Positions 8,504-18,085 are shown, numbered from the stretch's first letter. The stretch: DNA of 64,000 bases from CAVQAH01 sp963784195 (GCA_963784195.1 CAWARA010000004.1:1-64000), one strand, 5' to 3'. Numbers and translations are program-made. Notes: generated from the sequence alone by a model not told the origin.

Positions 8504-10720
8504 TCAGAACTGGGCCAGCAGGGTAACCACGAACGAGGCCCCCGGCGCCAGCACGGTGCGCGTGTCGGCGCTGATAAAGTACTCCTTATCCAACAGGTTA
8601 CGGCCAAGCACCCGCACGTCGAGGTTCTTGGAGACACGCCAGCCGCCGGAGAGGTCCAGCAGGCCATACCCCGGGATCACGCGCTCGGTCGGCCCCGGCC
8701 GGTCATCCCGGTCGTACGCGGCCACCCGGACCTGCGCGAAGCCCTTCGTGAAGAGCTGCTTTCTGATCTGTGCGGAAATCGACGGCGGCGGAATCGTATC
8801 CAGATTCACATCGTCGTCGAGCGCCTCGCCGCGCGTGATCTGGGCCGCGAGCTCCATCGAGAGGCCCCAGCCGAGATTGCCCTGTGTTTCCAGCTCGACG
8901 CCACGCACGCGCGCGCGGCCACGGTTCCTGAAGAAGAAGAAGTCAGGATCGGTCTGGTACCGTTCGATCAAATCGTCGATGCGATAGTTGAACACGAAGA
9001 AGCCGGCGCGCCAGTTTGCGGCGGTGTAACGAATCGCGCCGTCGTACTGCAGGCTGGTTTCGGGCTCGAGATCGGGATTGCCGGTAATGAAGCCGCGCCC
9101 CGACGGGCCGCGGAAATAGCGATCCGACAACACCGGATCGCGGAAGCCGCGCGCGACCTGGCCGCTCAGGCTGAACCGGCTGATTGCGACGGTGACGGAA
9201 CCATACCCGGACGCCGCGCCGTTCGCTGTTGAGCGATCGCCGAAGAAGCCGCCAGTGTTCTCGTTGGAGACGTAATCGCCGCGGAGGCCGCCGGAGAGGA
9301 TGACCGATTGACCCACCGGCACCTGCACCGTCGCGAAAACCCCGCTGTCAGCCTTGTGCGCGTTCTCGATAGAGTCGAACGAGTCGGTGCGAATCAGACT
9401 ACCCGCGGAGTCGAATGCCACACGTTCTTCGATCGCCTCGAGATCATAGCGGCCGCTGATGTCCACACCGAATTCCATTCGGGCGGTGTTCAGCGAACGT
9501 TCGCCGAGCACGCGGAACTGGAAGTCGTTGGCAGTCACGTCCGCCCGCTCGATGCTGCGCGTGGTCGTCGCCGTCGCGAAGCGGTCCTGATCGGTGACGA
9601 TCGAGGAGGTGCCGAGGAAGCCGCTGAATGACAGCCGTTCGAGGCCGAAACTCTGGCGCATCTCGTAATCGAGCGTGAAGCGGTGAGAATCCTCGGTCGG
9701 GTAATAGAAGCGAACGGTCGTCGAGTTATTGCGCGGGCGCTCGATGTCACGCCCGAAGTCACTTTGCCAGCCAGCCGTGAGAATGCCCGCGCCGATTTGA
9801 TACGCACCGCGCGCCAGGAAGCCATGGTCGGTGGCGCCTGAATTGAACACGTCACCATCAGGGCTGCGGTAATCGTCGAAGTTGCGCGAGTGCGCCTGGA
9901 ACAAGACGCTGCCCTTACCGAGGCCTTTCGCCACTTCGAAGCCGCCCCGCGCTTCCGGTGTTCCCGTGCCGAGGGAACCGATGAACCTGAAGCCGAGCGG
10001 CGCATCTGGCGCAACGCGCCTGGTCTTGGCCGCGATCACGCCACCAAACGCGTCTGATCCATAGGCAACCGATCCAGGACCGCGCGCGACTTCCACGCTA
10101 TCGAGGCTGAACGGGTCGAGGAACGTTGCGCTGGGTCCGACGCGACGCTCCGCCGTGACACGCGCGCCATCGATCAGGATCAACGTGCGGCCGGCGGCAA
10201 AGCCGCGGACTGCCGGCACAGCCGCGTGACCCTCGGACACGCTGGAGACGCCAGCCACGTTTTCGAGGGTCTGTGTAAGGTTGACCGGCGCGCGGGTCAG
10301 CACGTCATCGAGCGTGACGAGAGTCGTGCCGCTGGCGGGCGTGGTCTCGATGCTCGGCGCAGCGCCGGCTTGGACCGTCACGGATTCGCTGACGATCGTG
10401 TCGACGGCGATGTCGAGCGGAGCACCTTCCGGGAGCTTGTCGACGAGGACCGGCTTCATGTAGCGACCGCCGGGCAGCACCACCAACACCTCGAAGGGTG
10501 GCGGCGGCGCGGGGTTCCAGGTGATGCGGCCGTCTGGTCCGGTGAAGCGTTCGCCAGGGTGGCCGATAATGATCACCTCAGCGTTGGCGATCGGTTTACC
10601 GGAAACCTTATCGATCAGGCGCGCCTCGAACGTCGTGTTGGCCGAGACCGGGAGTCCAGGAAGAAGGCCTAGGAGGATGATCCCAGCGGTCAGCACCGAT
10701 CTGCGCGTTAGCACGAGCAA
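8504..10720 (-). CDS. TonB-dependent outer-membrane receptor
   Basis: A protein of 738 aa with an N-terminal signal peptide (hydrophobic to about residue 28). A carboxypeptidase-regulatory-like beta domain follows (about 30-105, with EARLIDKVSGKPIANAEV), then a plug domain (about 120-235, with VPAVRGFAAGRTLILIDGARV and VEVARGPGSVAYGSDAFGG) and a 22-strand-type barrel. The last residue is Phe, as usual for outer-membrane barrels, preceded by GRNLLDKEYF. The substrate cannot be read from the sequence, although the plug resembles siderophore/vitamin receptors. No TonB/ExbB genes are adjacent. It interrupts the NHEJ cluster and is probably unrelated to it. Confidence 0.9.
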   Translation of the reverse strand: MLVLTRRSVLTAGIILLGLLPGLPVSANTTFEARLIDKVSGKPIANAEVIIIGHPGERFTGPDGRITWNPAPPPPFEVLVVLPGGRYMKPVLVDKLPEGAPLDIAVDTIVSESVTVQAGAAPSIETTPASGTTLVTLDDVLTRAPVNLTQTLENVAGVSSVSEGHAAVPAVRGFAAGRTLILIDGARVTAERRVGPSATFLDPFSLDSVEVARGPGSVAYGSDAFGGVIAAKTRRVAPDAPLGFRFIGSLGTGTPEARGGFEVAKGLGKGSVLFQAHSRNFDDYRSPDGDVFNSGATDHGFLARGAYQIGAGILTAGWQSDFGRDIERPRNNSTTVRFYYPTEDSHRFTLDYEMRQSFGLERLSFSGFLGTSSIVTDQDRFATATTTRSIERADVTANDFQFRVLGERSLNTARMEFGVDISGRYDLEAIEERVAFDSAGSLIRTDSFDSIENAHKADSGVFATVQVPVGQSVILSGGLRGDYVSNENTGGFFGDRSTANGAASGYGSVTVAISRFSLSGQVARGFRDPVLSDRYFRGPSGRGFITGNPDLEPETSLQYDGAIRYTAANWRAGFFVFNYRIDDLIERYQTDPDFFFFRNRGRARVRGVELETQGNLGWGLSMELAAQITRGEALDDDVNLDTIPPPSISAQIRKQLFTKGFAQVRVAAYDRDDRPGPTERVIPGYGLLDLSGGWRVSKNLDVRVLGRNLLDKEYFISADTRTVLAPGASFVVTLLAQF

Positions 10721-10892
10721 AGTCCTCTCAATTCAGCAAGTTGCCCTCAGAAGCCTATCGGGTCGCTGGTATCTACTACCAGTGGCCGTAGTAGGGTGGG
10801 CGGGGTCGGATGTCAGGCGTGCAACCTCGTGAATTTGGTGTGGATTGCGGCCCCGACCGATAATGACGGATGCTGCGGGCGGGCACTTACCA

Positions 10893-10927
10893 GGGGTCAG
10901 ACCATCGTCTGACCCCGGTCTGACCCC
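10893..10927. repeat. GGGGTCAGAC hairpin upstream of ku
   Basis: A perfect hairpin, GGGGTCAGAC-CATC-GTCTGACCCC, followed by another copy of the right arm (GGTCTGACCCC). It lies 20 bp upstream of the ku start. It could be a regulatory structure in the ku leader, or a dispersed palindrome. Confidence 0.55.
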
Positions 10928-10946
10928 AGCGCGAGGAGCAACAGTC

Positions 10947-11804
10947 ATGGCTGCGCGACCGACGTGGAAGGGATTTCTCAAGATCAGCCTCGTCAATATT
11001 CCTATCCGCGTGTTTCCGGCGACCGACTCTGCGGCGACCATCAGCTTCAATCAGCTGCACGCCGAATGTCAGACGCGCATCCAGCAGAAGCGCTGGTGCC
11101 CGAAATGCGAGCGCGAAGTTCCAATCTCGGAGATCGCGAAGGGCTACGAGTTCGAGAAAGGCCGCTACGTCGTGATGGACGAAGAGGACATCGCGAAGGT
11201 CCGGCCCGAGTCGACGCGGGTCATCGACCTCGTGCAGTTCACCGAGGCGGCGGCGATCGATCCGATCTACGTCGAGCGTCCCTACTACCTGGCGCCCGAC
11301 GGTCCGATGGCCATGGAGGCGTTCGCGGTCATGCGCGAGGGGATGAAGGGCAAGGCCGGCATCGGCAAGCTCGCGCTCTACGGACGCGAGTATCTGGTGG
11401 CGGTGCAGCCGAAGGACAAGGGGCTCGTGATGTACACCATGCGCCACGCCAATGAAGTGCGCAGCATGGACAACATCGAGGAGCTGGAGAACGTTCCCTC
11501 AAAGGTCAAGCCGGACGAGATCAAGCTCGCCAAACAGGTGATCGGCAATTTCGAAGGGGTGCTGGACCTGAAGGAATACCGCGACGAGTATCAGGAAGAG
11601 CTGCAGCGGATCATCGACGCGAAGATCGCCGGTGAAGAAGTCGTCGCGACCCAGGAGGAAGCACCACCCAAGGTGGTGAACCTGATGGACGCGCTGCGTC
11701 AGAGCCTCGACCGCGTCAGCACCGGCAAGAAGAAAGCCGCCAAGGCGGATTTCGAGAAGCCGGCGAAGGCCGCCGCGGCACCCAAGCGCCGCGCGCGCGG
11801 CTAG
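10947..11804 (+). CDS. ku: Ku DNA end-binding protein (NHEJ)
   Basis: A bacterial Ku homologue of 285 aa that encircles broken DNA ends and recruits LigD. It starts with the family signature (ARPTWKGFLKISLVNIPIRVFPAT), then has QLHAECQTRIQQKRWCPKCEREV, the conserved YEFEKGRYVVM and FTEAAAIDPIYVERPYYL, and a basic Lys/Ala-rich C-terminal tail (KKKAAKADFEKPAKAAAAPKRR) typical of DNA-binding extensions. The ATG at 10947, with GAGGAG upstream, is preferred over the in-frame start at 10845. It belongs functionally with the LigD genes at 6165-8306. Confidence 0.93.
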   Translation: MAARPTWKGFLKISLVNIPIRVFPATDSAATISFNQLHAECQTRIQQKRWCPKCEREVPISEIAKGYEFEKGRYVVMDEEDIAKVRPESTRVIDLVQFTEAAAIDPIYVERPYYLAPDGPMAMEAFAVMREGMKGKAGIGKLALYGREYLVAVQPKDKGLVMYTMRHANEVRSMDNIEELENVPSKVKPDEIKLAKQVIGNFEGVLDLKEYRDEYQEELQRIIDAKIAGEEVVATQEEAPPKVVNLMDALRQSLDRVSTGKKKAAKADFEKPAKAAAAPKRRARG

Positions 11805-11806
11805 GA

Positions 11807-11828
11807 GCGCGCGGCTTCAGCCGCGCGC
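11807..11828. terminator. GC-rich hairpin between convergent genes
   Basis: A 9-bp stem GCGCGCGGC with loop TTCA, just after the ku stop and just before the stop of the convergent gene at 11834. It has no T-tract. The same kind of GCGCGGCTT palindrome recurs around 40110-40168, so it may be a dispersed repeat that also serves as a bidirectional terminator. Confidence 0.45.
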
Positions 11829-11833
11829 GCGCC

Positions 11834-12052
11834 TCAATTCTGCGCGAGGTATTTCTCGCATATCTGTTCGCGGACCCACTGCGGCGTTGATCCCTTGCCG
11901 CAGGCGATCATCATGGGCTTGCCCGCGCCGCGAACTTCGATCCACCACTGCCCGGGGCGGCCGTCCACCGGCTGCACGGACAGCTTCGACAAATCCGCTC
12001 CCAGATCTTTCAGCGCCGTCCGCGCTATCCGCTCAATGTCGTCCTGATTCAT
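11834..12052 (-). CDS. Small hypothetical protein
   Basis: A protein of 72 aa, probably cytoplasmic, with an N-terminal helix (NQDDIERIARTALKDLG) followed by a short beta-rich part (WWIEVRG, MMIACGKGSTPQWVREQICEKYL). Two cysteines are present. The composition is normal and the length and orientation make a convergent pair with ku. No family is recognised. Confidence 0.55.
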   Translation of the reverse strand: MNQDDIERIARTALKDLGADLSKLSVQPVDGRPGQWWIEVRGAGKPMMIACGKGSTPQWVREQICEKYLAQN

Positions 12053-12155
12053 TCCCGTGTTGTTGATTGTCCCGTGCGGCGCGTGATGGGGTCAACGTAC
12101 GATCAGTTCGAACGTGGAAGCTGTGTGCGGTCTTGTCACACGCTCGTGCGTGCTC

Positions 12156-12494
12156 TCAGACCTGACCACTCCGACGAGCCGCCGGCCGGCCGAGGCCTGC
12201 AACGCGCTCGCGGATCGCGCCCGTCTCGCGCAGCACAGCGCGGCCGTCGCGAGTCAGCATGAAGATGCGCCGCCTGCGGCCGCCGCGTTCCCCGATCGGC
12301 TCACTGTCCTGCGAGTCCAGGAGCCCTTTGCCTTGCAGCCGTTCAAGGGCCGTGTGGACGGCGCCGAGCGACACCGGCCGCCGCGCCTCACGTTCAAGCG
12401 TCCGCTCGATGTTGGCGCCGTACGCGTCCTCGCCGAGTGCCTGGACCGCCAGGAGCACCAGTTCCTCGAAAGCCCCGAGATAGTCGCCCTTCAT
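12156..12494 (-). CDS. PadR-family transcriptional regulator
   Basis: A PadR-like winged-helix protein of 112 aa. It starts with the family pattern GAFEELVLLAVQALGEDAYGANI, has the recognition region RPVSLGAVHTALERLQGKGLL and the wing GGRRRRIFMLT. Proteins of this kind regulate neighbouring ADOP permeases in Acidobacteria. The ATG overlaps the TGA of the upstream permease (TGATG at 12492-12496), so translation is probably coupled and the permease may be its target. Confidence 0.88.
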   Translation of the reverse strand: MKGDYLGAFEELVLLAVQALGEDAYGANIERTLEREARRPVSLGAVHTALERLQGKGLLDSQDSEPIGERGGRRRRIFMLTRDGRAVLRETGAIRERVAGLGRPAARRSGQV

Positions 12495-15166
12495 CAGTCC
12501 ACTCGCAGTGCAACCAGCGGATCAACGGAGACGGCGCGCCGCGCCGGAACCACGATGGCCAGCAGTACAGTCATGACGAGGATCACCGTGACGATGGCAT
12601 AGGTCTGAACATCGAAGGGTGCCACGCCGAAGAGCATCGAACGCATCGATTGGGAAAGCCACAACGCGCCGCCCAGGCCGGCGACAATTCCCGCAGCCGT
12701 CATGAGCAGCGTTTGACGGCCGATCATCCACACGATCCGTCCGCGGCTCGCGCCGAGCGCCATCCGCACACCAATTTCGCGCGTCCGGCGCGCGACGCCG
12801 TACGCCACCATGCCGTACACGCCGAGCGCCGCCACGATCAGCGCGACGACTGCGAAGATGCTCATGATCCATCCCATGAATCGCGGGCGAGCCAGCGCAG
12901 CACCCACGATGGTGTCCATGTTTCGCATGCTGGACATGCTGGCGTCTGGCGCGACGCTCATGACGCTGGATCGGACGGTGGACGCGACATGTGTCCCGGA
13001 GTCTGACGTTCGAAGGACCAGCGCCATGCTCCGGCCCGTGTACGCGGCCCGCGGAAGCTGCGCGTGAGCAACGTAGATGGCCGGCAGTGCGGGAACGCTC
13101 GGCGAGGTGTACCGCACGTCGGCGACGACACCGACAATCGTCAGCCATGGACCCCAGCTCGACCACTGACCGTTCGCAACGCCTGCGGCGTAGCGAATCC
13201 TGTGACCGATCGGGTCGGTATCAGGCCAGAACTTGCGCACCGACGCTTCGTTGATGACGGCCACTGGCTGCGCAGTACCACTGTCCTGGGCGCCGATCGT
13301 CCGGCCGCGCACCACTCGCACTCCCAACGCTTCGATCGCGCCCGGCGTCACCATGACATAGTGCGCGTTGAATCCGGGCAGTCCTGGAGGCGCGACGGGG
13401 CGGCCTTCGATCGTGAAATCGTCAGGTGGTGGTGAAGCGCGCAAGGGGACATGCGAGATCGCTCCCACGGCCTCGACACCGGGAACGCTGCGAAGCCGTT
13501 CGATCAGCGCCGCGAAGATCAGCGGTGCTTCCTCGCGCGGTCGTTCCGTTCCACTTGGCAGCGCCACGACCGTGGTGGTGACGCCAGACGGATTGAATCC
13601 GAGCGGCACCTGCTGCAGCGCGACGAAGCTCTGCGCGAGAAGGAGGGCTCCAACGACCACCGCGACCGCAACGGCGAGCTCGGTGGTGACCAGCCATGTC
13701 TGCGTTCGCAGGTTGAGCGAGAGTCCTTCTCCGCGCTCGCCGGCCTTGAGCGCGTCCGACATGTGCAGCCGGGTCAGACGAATGGCCGGCAGAGCGCCTA
13801 CCGCCAGACCAATCACGAGACTGCTCAGCAGGGCCGCGGCAGCCACGCGCAGATCCATGTGTATTTCGGAGGCCCGCGGAAGCGTCGACGGATACGCTGC
13901 CACGAGCGCATCGAAGCTCGTTGCGGCAAACGCCGCACCCAGGGCTCCGCTGATCGCCGCGAGCAGAACGCCCTCCATCACAAGCTGCCGGGCCAACGAT
14001 GCGCGTGACGCACCGAGCGCGGCGCGGACCGCGAGCTCCTTGCGGCGTGCTTCGCCGTGCGCGAGCATCAGGCTCGCCACGTTGGCTGCCACGACGAGCA
14101 GCACGAGAGCGACCGCATAGGCCAGTACCTGCAGTTGCGGACCAACGGGCCCGACGACGGCATCCCTGAGCGGTTGCAGCACCAGACCGTGACCCTTGTG
14201 ATGGGCATGTTCGCGAGCCCACCCGGCCATCAACGTCTGAACCTCGCTCTGCGCCGCTTTCACGGCCACGCCGGGACGCATCCGTCCGACAGCAAACAAC
14301 CCATGGTTTCCCCGAGTGTTCGGATCGGTTTCGGTGGTCAGCGGCAGCCAGAGCCGGAAGTTCTCCCCGGGAAAGGCAAACTGACGTGGCATCACGCCGA
14401 CGATCTCGCACGATTGACCGGACAGCATCACCTTGCGTCCGACCACACTTGCGTCGCTGCCGAATGCTTCCCGCCAGAGTCCGTGGCTGAGCACGGCCAC
14501 ACACGGCGCACCGGGTCGATCGTCACCGGACACCAGCGTTCGGCCCAGTGCCGGCGCTGTCTCGAGCACGGTGAACACCCTGGACGACGCGCGGATGCCG
14601 GTGATTGGCTCGGAAACGCCATCGCGTTGCGCCAGCGCGACGCTGGTCAGTTGCCACGCACCGACGTCAACCGTGCGGCTCTGCGCCGCGTAGTCCGCCA
14701 CTTCCGGCGGCGATATCGCGGATTGCGCGAAGGTGTATCCGCTCTCGGGCCTGAACTCGCTGTAGATCGACAGCAGTTCTTCCGCGCGCGGGAAGGCCAG
14801 GGGCCGCAGCAGGATCCCGTCCACCAGCGTGAACGTCATCACACCGAGACCGAGGCCTAGCGTCATGATTGCCACAATCGCGAGGCTGACCATCGGCCGC
14901 CTGACGATCGATCGCAGCGCATGATTCCCGTCGTCCAGCAATCTGGCCATCATCGTTCTCCGGTGGGGCAGCGGGAGCACCCGCGCGGGCGGCGAGGGCC
15001 GGACCGAGAGTGAGACAATGTCCCACGCTGCACGCGTCAGGGCATAGCTTCGCCCTCGTTCGCGGCAGCGCTCCCGGTACAGCTCGATCACATCGTCCAG
15101 AATCTCAGTCCCTTGATGCCCGCCGCGGCGGTTGAGGAGCCTGACGATCTGTGTGATTAGTTTCAC
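12494..15166 (-). CDS. ADOP-type FtsX/MacB permease with N-terminal prefix domain
   Basis: An intact protein of 890 aa. Residues 1-75 form the soluble helical prefix found in many ADOPs (LDDVIELYRERCRERGRSYALTRA). The first permease module starts at about 95 (MTLGLGLGVMTFTLVDGILLRPL), followed by a MacB periplasmic core. A middle membrane cluster has ANVASLMLAHGEARRKELAVRAALGA, and the second module has RTREIGVRMALGASRGRIV before the C-terminal DPLVALRV. It is translationally coupled to the PadR gene downstream. No ATPase is adjacent. Confidence 0.9.
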   Translation of the reverse strand: MKLITQIVRLLNRRGGHQGTEILDDVIELYRERCRERGRSYALTRAAWDIVSLSVRPSPPARVLPLPHRRTMMARLLDDGNHALRSIVRRPMVSLAIVAIMTLGLGLGVMTFTLVDGILLRPLAFPRAEELLSIYSEFRPESGYTFAQSAISPPEVADYAAQSRTVDVGAWQLTSVALAQRDGVSEPITGIRASSRVFTVLETAPALGRTLVSGDDRPGAPCVAVLSHGLWREAFGSDASVVGRKVMLSGQSCEIVGVMPRQFAFPGENFRLWLPLTTETDPNTRGNHGLFAVGRMRPGVAVKAAQSEVQTLMAGWAREHAHHKGHGLVLQPLRDAVVGPVGPQLQVLAYAVALVLLVVAANVASLMLAHGEARRKELAVRAALGASRASLARQLVMEGVLLAAISGALGAAFAATSFDALVAAYPSTLPRASEIHMDLRVAAAALLSSLVIGLAVGALPAIRLTRLHMSDALKAGERGEGLSLNLRTQTWLVTTELAVAVAVVVGALLLAQSFVALQQVPLGFNPSGVTTTVVALPSGTERPREEAPLIFAALIERLRSVPGVEAVGAISHVPLRASPPPDDFTIEGRPVAPPGLPGFNAHYVMVTPGAIEALGVRVVRGRTIGAQDSGTAQPVAVINEASVRKFWPDTDPIGHRIRYAAGVANGQWSSWGPWLTIVGVVADVRYTSPSVPALPAIYVAHAQLPRAAYTGRSMALVLRTSDSGTHVASTVRSSVMSVAPDASMSSMRNMDTIVGAALARPRFMGWIMSIFAVVALIVAALGVYGMVAYGVARRTREIGVRMALGASRGRIVWMIGRQTLLMTAAGIVAGLGGALWLSQSMRSMLFGVAPFDVQTYAIVTVILVMTVLLAIVVPARRAVSVDPLVALRVD

Positions 15167-15216
15167 TTTTGAAGATCAAATCGAACTGGGTGTTTCAAGT
15201 CAAGAGAAAACGCCGT

Positions 15217-15270
15217 TGTCCGTAGTCCGTGGTCCGTGGTTCGTGGTTCGTCGCTCGTCGCTCGTAGTTG
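15217..15270. repeat. Degenerate CGTAGTCCGTGGTTCG tandem repeat
   Basis: Repeated short units of the type CGTAGTCCGTGGTCCGTGG and TTCGTCGCTCG. Related stretches lie at 15604-15664, 40049-40077, 40590-40619 and 52704-52740, always between genes. The 643-bp interval 15167-15809 contains this, the next two repeats and no credible gene. Confidence 0.6.
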
Positions 15271-15326
15271 TGGGGAGCTTCGGGGACAGACGAGCTGGGC
15301 GGTAGGCGACGGCTGACGGTACTTGC

Positions 15327-15463
15327 AACGATCACGACGGCCGCGACGCTCGCGACGTCAATTTTTTGGGCGTCGTGTTCGTCGTGGTCGTTGCGGTCGT
15401 TCCAGGAAGCCCGTCAGGCCGCCTGAGTTGTCGACCGTGGACGACCAGCTCGGAGCCCAGCGC
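15327..15463. repeat. Left copy of a 137-bp direct repeat flanking the beta-helix gene
   Basis: It starts AACGATCACGACGGCCGCG and matches 17754-17890 with a handful of substitutions and small indels. The match includes a perfectly shared core of about 40 bp (GTCGTGTTCGTCGTGGTCGT and beyond). The two copies bracket the decayed beta-helix gene. Confidence 0.75.
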
Positions 15464-15603
15464 ACGGTAAATAATCAGGTCCGCACGCGGCCCGCCTGAA
15501 CGCATATTCGCGGCCGCGTTCACCGCGCCGTTCCCCGTACATCCCCGCCGCGTCCAGAGGCCCGCCCTGCACGCGCCCCGCCGCGGTCAGTCAAGACGCC
15601 CCG

Positions 15604-15664
15604 CGAGCGACGAGCGACGAGCGACGAGCGACGGACTACGGTTACGGTCTACGGTCTACGGTCG
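15604..15664. repeat. GCGACGA / TACGGTC tandem repeats
   Basis: Four GACGAGC-like heptamers followed by GGACTACGG and TACGGTC units. It is the complement-sense relative of the repeat at 15217 and belongs to the same dispersed family. Confidence 0.55.
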
Positions 15665-15809
15665 GAAATAAGGTGAACAACGTTCCGGGATCCAAAATGC
15701 CGTGTCGGGATTCCTCGACGATTTCCGATTCTCCTCATAGCGGGCACTGAACACGGGTGACATTCGCAACCCAAACGGACCTTCATCAGCAGCAGTTCGA
15801 GGAGTCGAA

Positions 15810-17649
15810 ATGAGAGCCTTAATAAGTCCAGTCGTCATACGTACGCTGTGTCTAGCGGTATTGCTACCCTCGTCGGTGTGGGCGGAGACCCGCTTCGTCA
15901 CGAATCCACTTGACGCCGGCCCCGGCTCGCTCCGGGCGGCAATCGACAGCGCGGTCTCTGGTGACACGATCCAGTTCCACCTGCAGACTGCCGACGCAGA
16001 TCAACCTTGAAAGCCCGCTCTTCGTCAGCGGAAAGTCCATCACCATCTACGGCCCGGGGATCCCCAACCTGCACATCTCCGGCAATCAGAGCATCCCGGT
16101 GTTCGTGAACCACGGGGACCTCACCATCTACGGAGTAAAGATCGAGAACGGCAACGGCCTGCTCGGCGGATGTATATTCAACGGCGCCGGCACGCTCACG
16201 CTGTTCGATTCCTGGGTATACAGCTGCTGGGGCCAGTTGGGCGGCGGAATTCTCAACATCGGCAAGCTCAACGTGACCAACAGCAAGATCACGAACGGCG
16301 TGGCTGGAACCGACTCCACACCCCGGCGTCGGTGGCGGCATCCTGAATTTTGGCGGCACAGTGACGCTAACTGGCAGCACCGTGTCCGACAACTTCTGCG
16401 GTGTTTGCCGGCTGCTATCAGGGTGACGTCACAGGGGCTGCGGCGGCGGTGGCGGCATCTACAACACGGCTGGGGGCGTCGTCACTCTCACAAACAGCAA
16501 GCTCCTGACGAACATCGCTATCGATGGAGGCGGTCTCCTCAACCACAACGGAACCGCGACGCTCGTCAACAGCACGGTGGCGGACAACCAGGTGTATGCC
16601 AGCGGGAGCGGCATCGAGAACGTGGGCACGCTGAAGTCGCCGGCAGCACGATTTCGGGCAATCTCGCCTACGGCCAGGACAAACCCTATACGGTTCTCGA
16701 TAACACGGCGCCTGATTCCGGGTGGCGAATGTGATCCGACAGATCCGACGGACCCGGATTGCGTGATCATCTATCTCGCGTCTACGCCGTCGCTCACGAA
16801 CGGGGGCAGCGGCCTTCGCAATCGCGGCGGCGCTGTTCTGAAGAACACGACAATTGCGAACAATTCGGTTACGAACCTGAACGGTCGAGCAAGTCGGGGG
16901 CGGTGGCATCCTGGTGAGCGGTCAGCTGTTCCTGTCCAACGTCACGCTCTCGGGGAACAAAGCCACGTGCGAGTTCTTCGGAACCAATCATTGCGACGGT
17001 GCCGGCATCTTCAGCAGCCTTTGCCTTTATCAAAATCAAGAACTCCATCCTCGCGAACGAGCCGGGTAATGGCAATTGCTCCATCAACGGCGGCGACTTC
17101 GTGTCGGGCAACCACAACCTTTCTGACGATGCGACCTGCGCCTTTTCGGGCGTTGGAGATATGAACAGCGTCGCCGCCGGATTCGATCCCGCAGGCCTGG
17201 CGGACAACGGTGGGCTGACCAAGACGATGGCGCTGCTGCCCACGAGTCCGGCTGTCGACGCAGTCCTCGCGGCTGATTGCACCGATTTGGATGACGAGAT
17301 CGTCGCGGCCGATCAGCGGGGTGTCCTGCGGCCGCAGGGATCCGGCTGCGACATCGGCGCATACGAATACTTCGCTTCGGCGTTTCCGTTGGCAGCGTTG
17401 CGAACGTATGTCCTGATCGGCACGGTGAACTCGTTGCCGCTCGAGCAAGGCACGCAAGACAGCCTAAACGCCCAGCTCCAGGCGGCCGCCGACTCGACGA
17501 ACAAGGGCAAAGTGAAAGCGGCCGGCGCTCAGCTGCGCGCGTTCATCAATCACACGAGGGCGTTGATCCGGAGTGGCGCATTGACGGCGGCTCAGGGATC
17601 GATGGTGATTGGAGAAGCCGAGGCCGTCATCCAGATGATCGGCGGCTGA
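15810..17649 (+). pseudogene. Secreted right-handed beta-helix protein, frame-broken
   Basis: This starts with a signal peptide (LCLAVLLPSSVWA) followed by the hallmark TNPLDAGPGSLRAAIDSA-GDTIQF of Acidobacteria/Chloroflexi surface beta-helix proteins. Many GGGI-N-GTLTL-NS repeat coils follow. The last coil block has the usual SPAVDAV-DQRGVLRPQG-CDIGAYEY ending, and a helical C-terminal region after residue-equivalent 17430 resembles a FIMAH domain. The coding signal jumps frame at least four times (near 16005, 16320, 16640 and 16900-17000). It is therefore either a pseudogene or badly affected by sequence error in its repeats. It would act at the cell surface or be secreted. Confidence 0.75.
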
Positions 17650-17753
17650 TTGAGGCCACTGCCGGTTACGCTGATTCAGCATCAGCGTAACGGCAAGCCC
17701 GCTTCCTTCCTCCATCCGCATTGTGGCAGGTTGCTGCAGATCCACGGCACCCG

Positions 17754-17890
17754 AACGATCACGATGGCCGCGACGCTCGCGACGTCAATTTCTATGGCGT
17801 CGTGTTCGTCGTGGTCGTTGCGGTCGTTCCAGGAGGCGTCAGGACGCCAGGGTTGTCGACAGCGTGAATGACCAGCTCGGAGCGCCAGCG
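17754..17890. repeat. Right copy of the 137-bp direct repeat
   Basis: This is the partner of 15327-15463, in the same orientation, 2.43 kb away and only 50 bp from the left end of the tRNA-His island. The remainder of 17650-17940 holds no gene. Confidence 0.75.
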
Positions 17891-17939
17891 AGAGGATCCA
17901 GTCTGGGCCGATCTGCGATGCGGTTGTCCTGGGGTTATT

Positions 17940-17963
17940 GATTGGGGTGGATGACGGGGTTCG
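17940..17963. other. Putative attachment site, left end of island
   Basis: A 24-bp sequence identical to 24847-24870, which is the T-arm and acceptor end of tRNA-His plus three bases beyond CCA. The duplicated tRNA end is characteristic of tyrosine-recombinase integration. Confidence 0.8.
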
Positions 17964-18067
17964 TTGAGGGCTGTGACAGCAGATGTCGTGCCGTGCCAAC
18001 GAGCCCCGTTTTGTTTGTGGTTCCCGCGCTGGCCTATAGTCTCGTGTCGGATGGTCTCAAGGAGTTC

Positions 18068-18085
18068 GTGATCATCCGGTGATCA
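18068..18085. other. Paired GTGATCA motifs, left end of island
   Basis: GTGATCA at 18068 and 18079, followed by AGA. The right end has the same pair at 24792 and 24802, also followed by AGA and in the same orientation, right after the integrase stop. This arrangement fits arm-type integrase sites, but is inferred only from position and similarity. The rest of 17964-18241 shows no gene. Confidence 0.4.

Noticed and set aside
13422..14504. A 360-codon minus-strand ORF
   Set aside because: It lies in another frame of the intact ADOP permease gene and is Arg-rich without domains.
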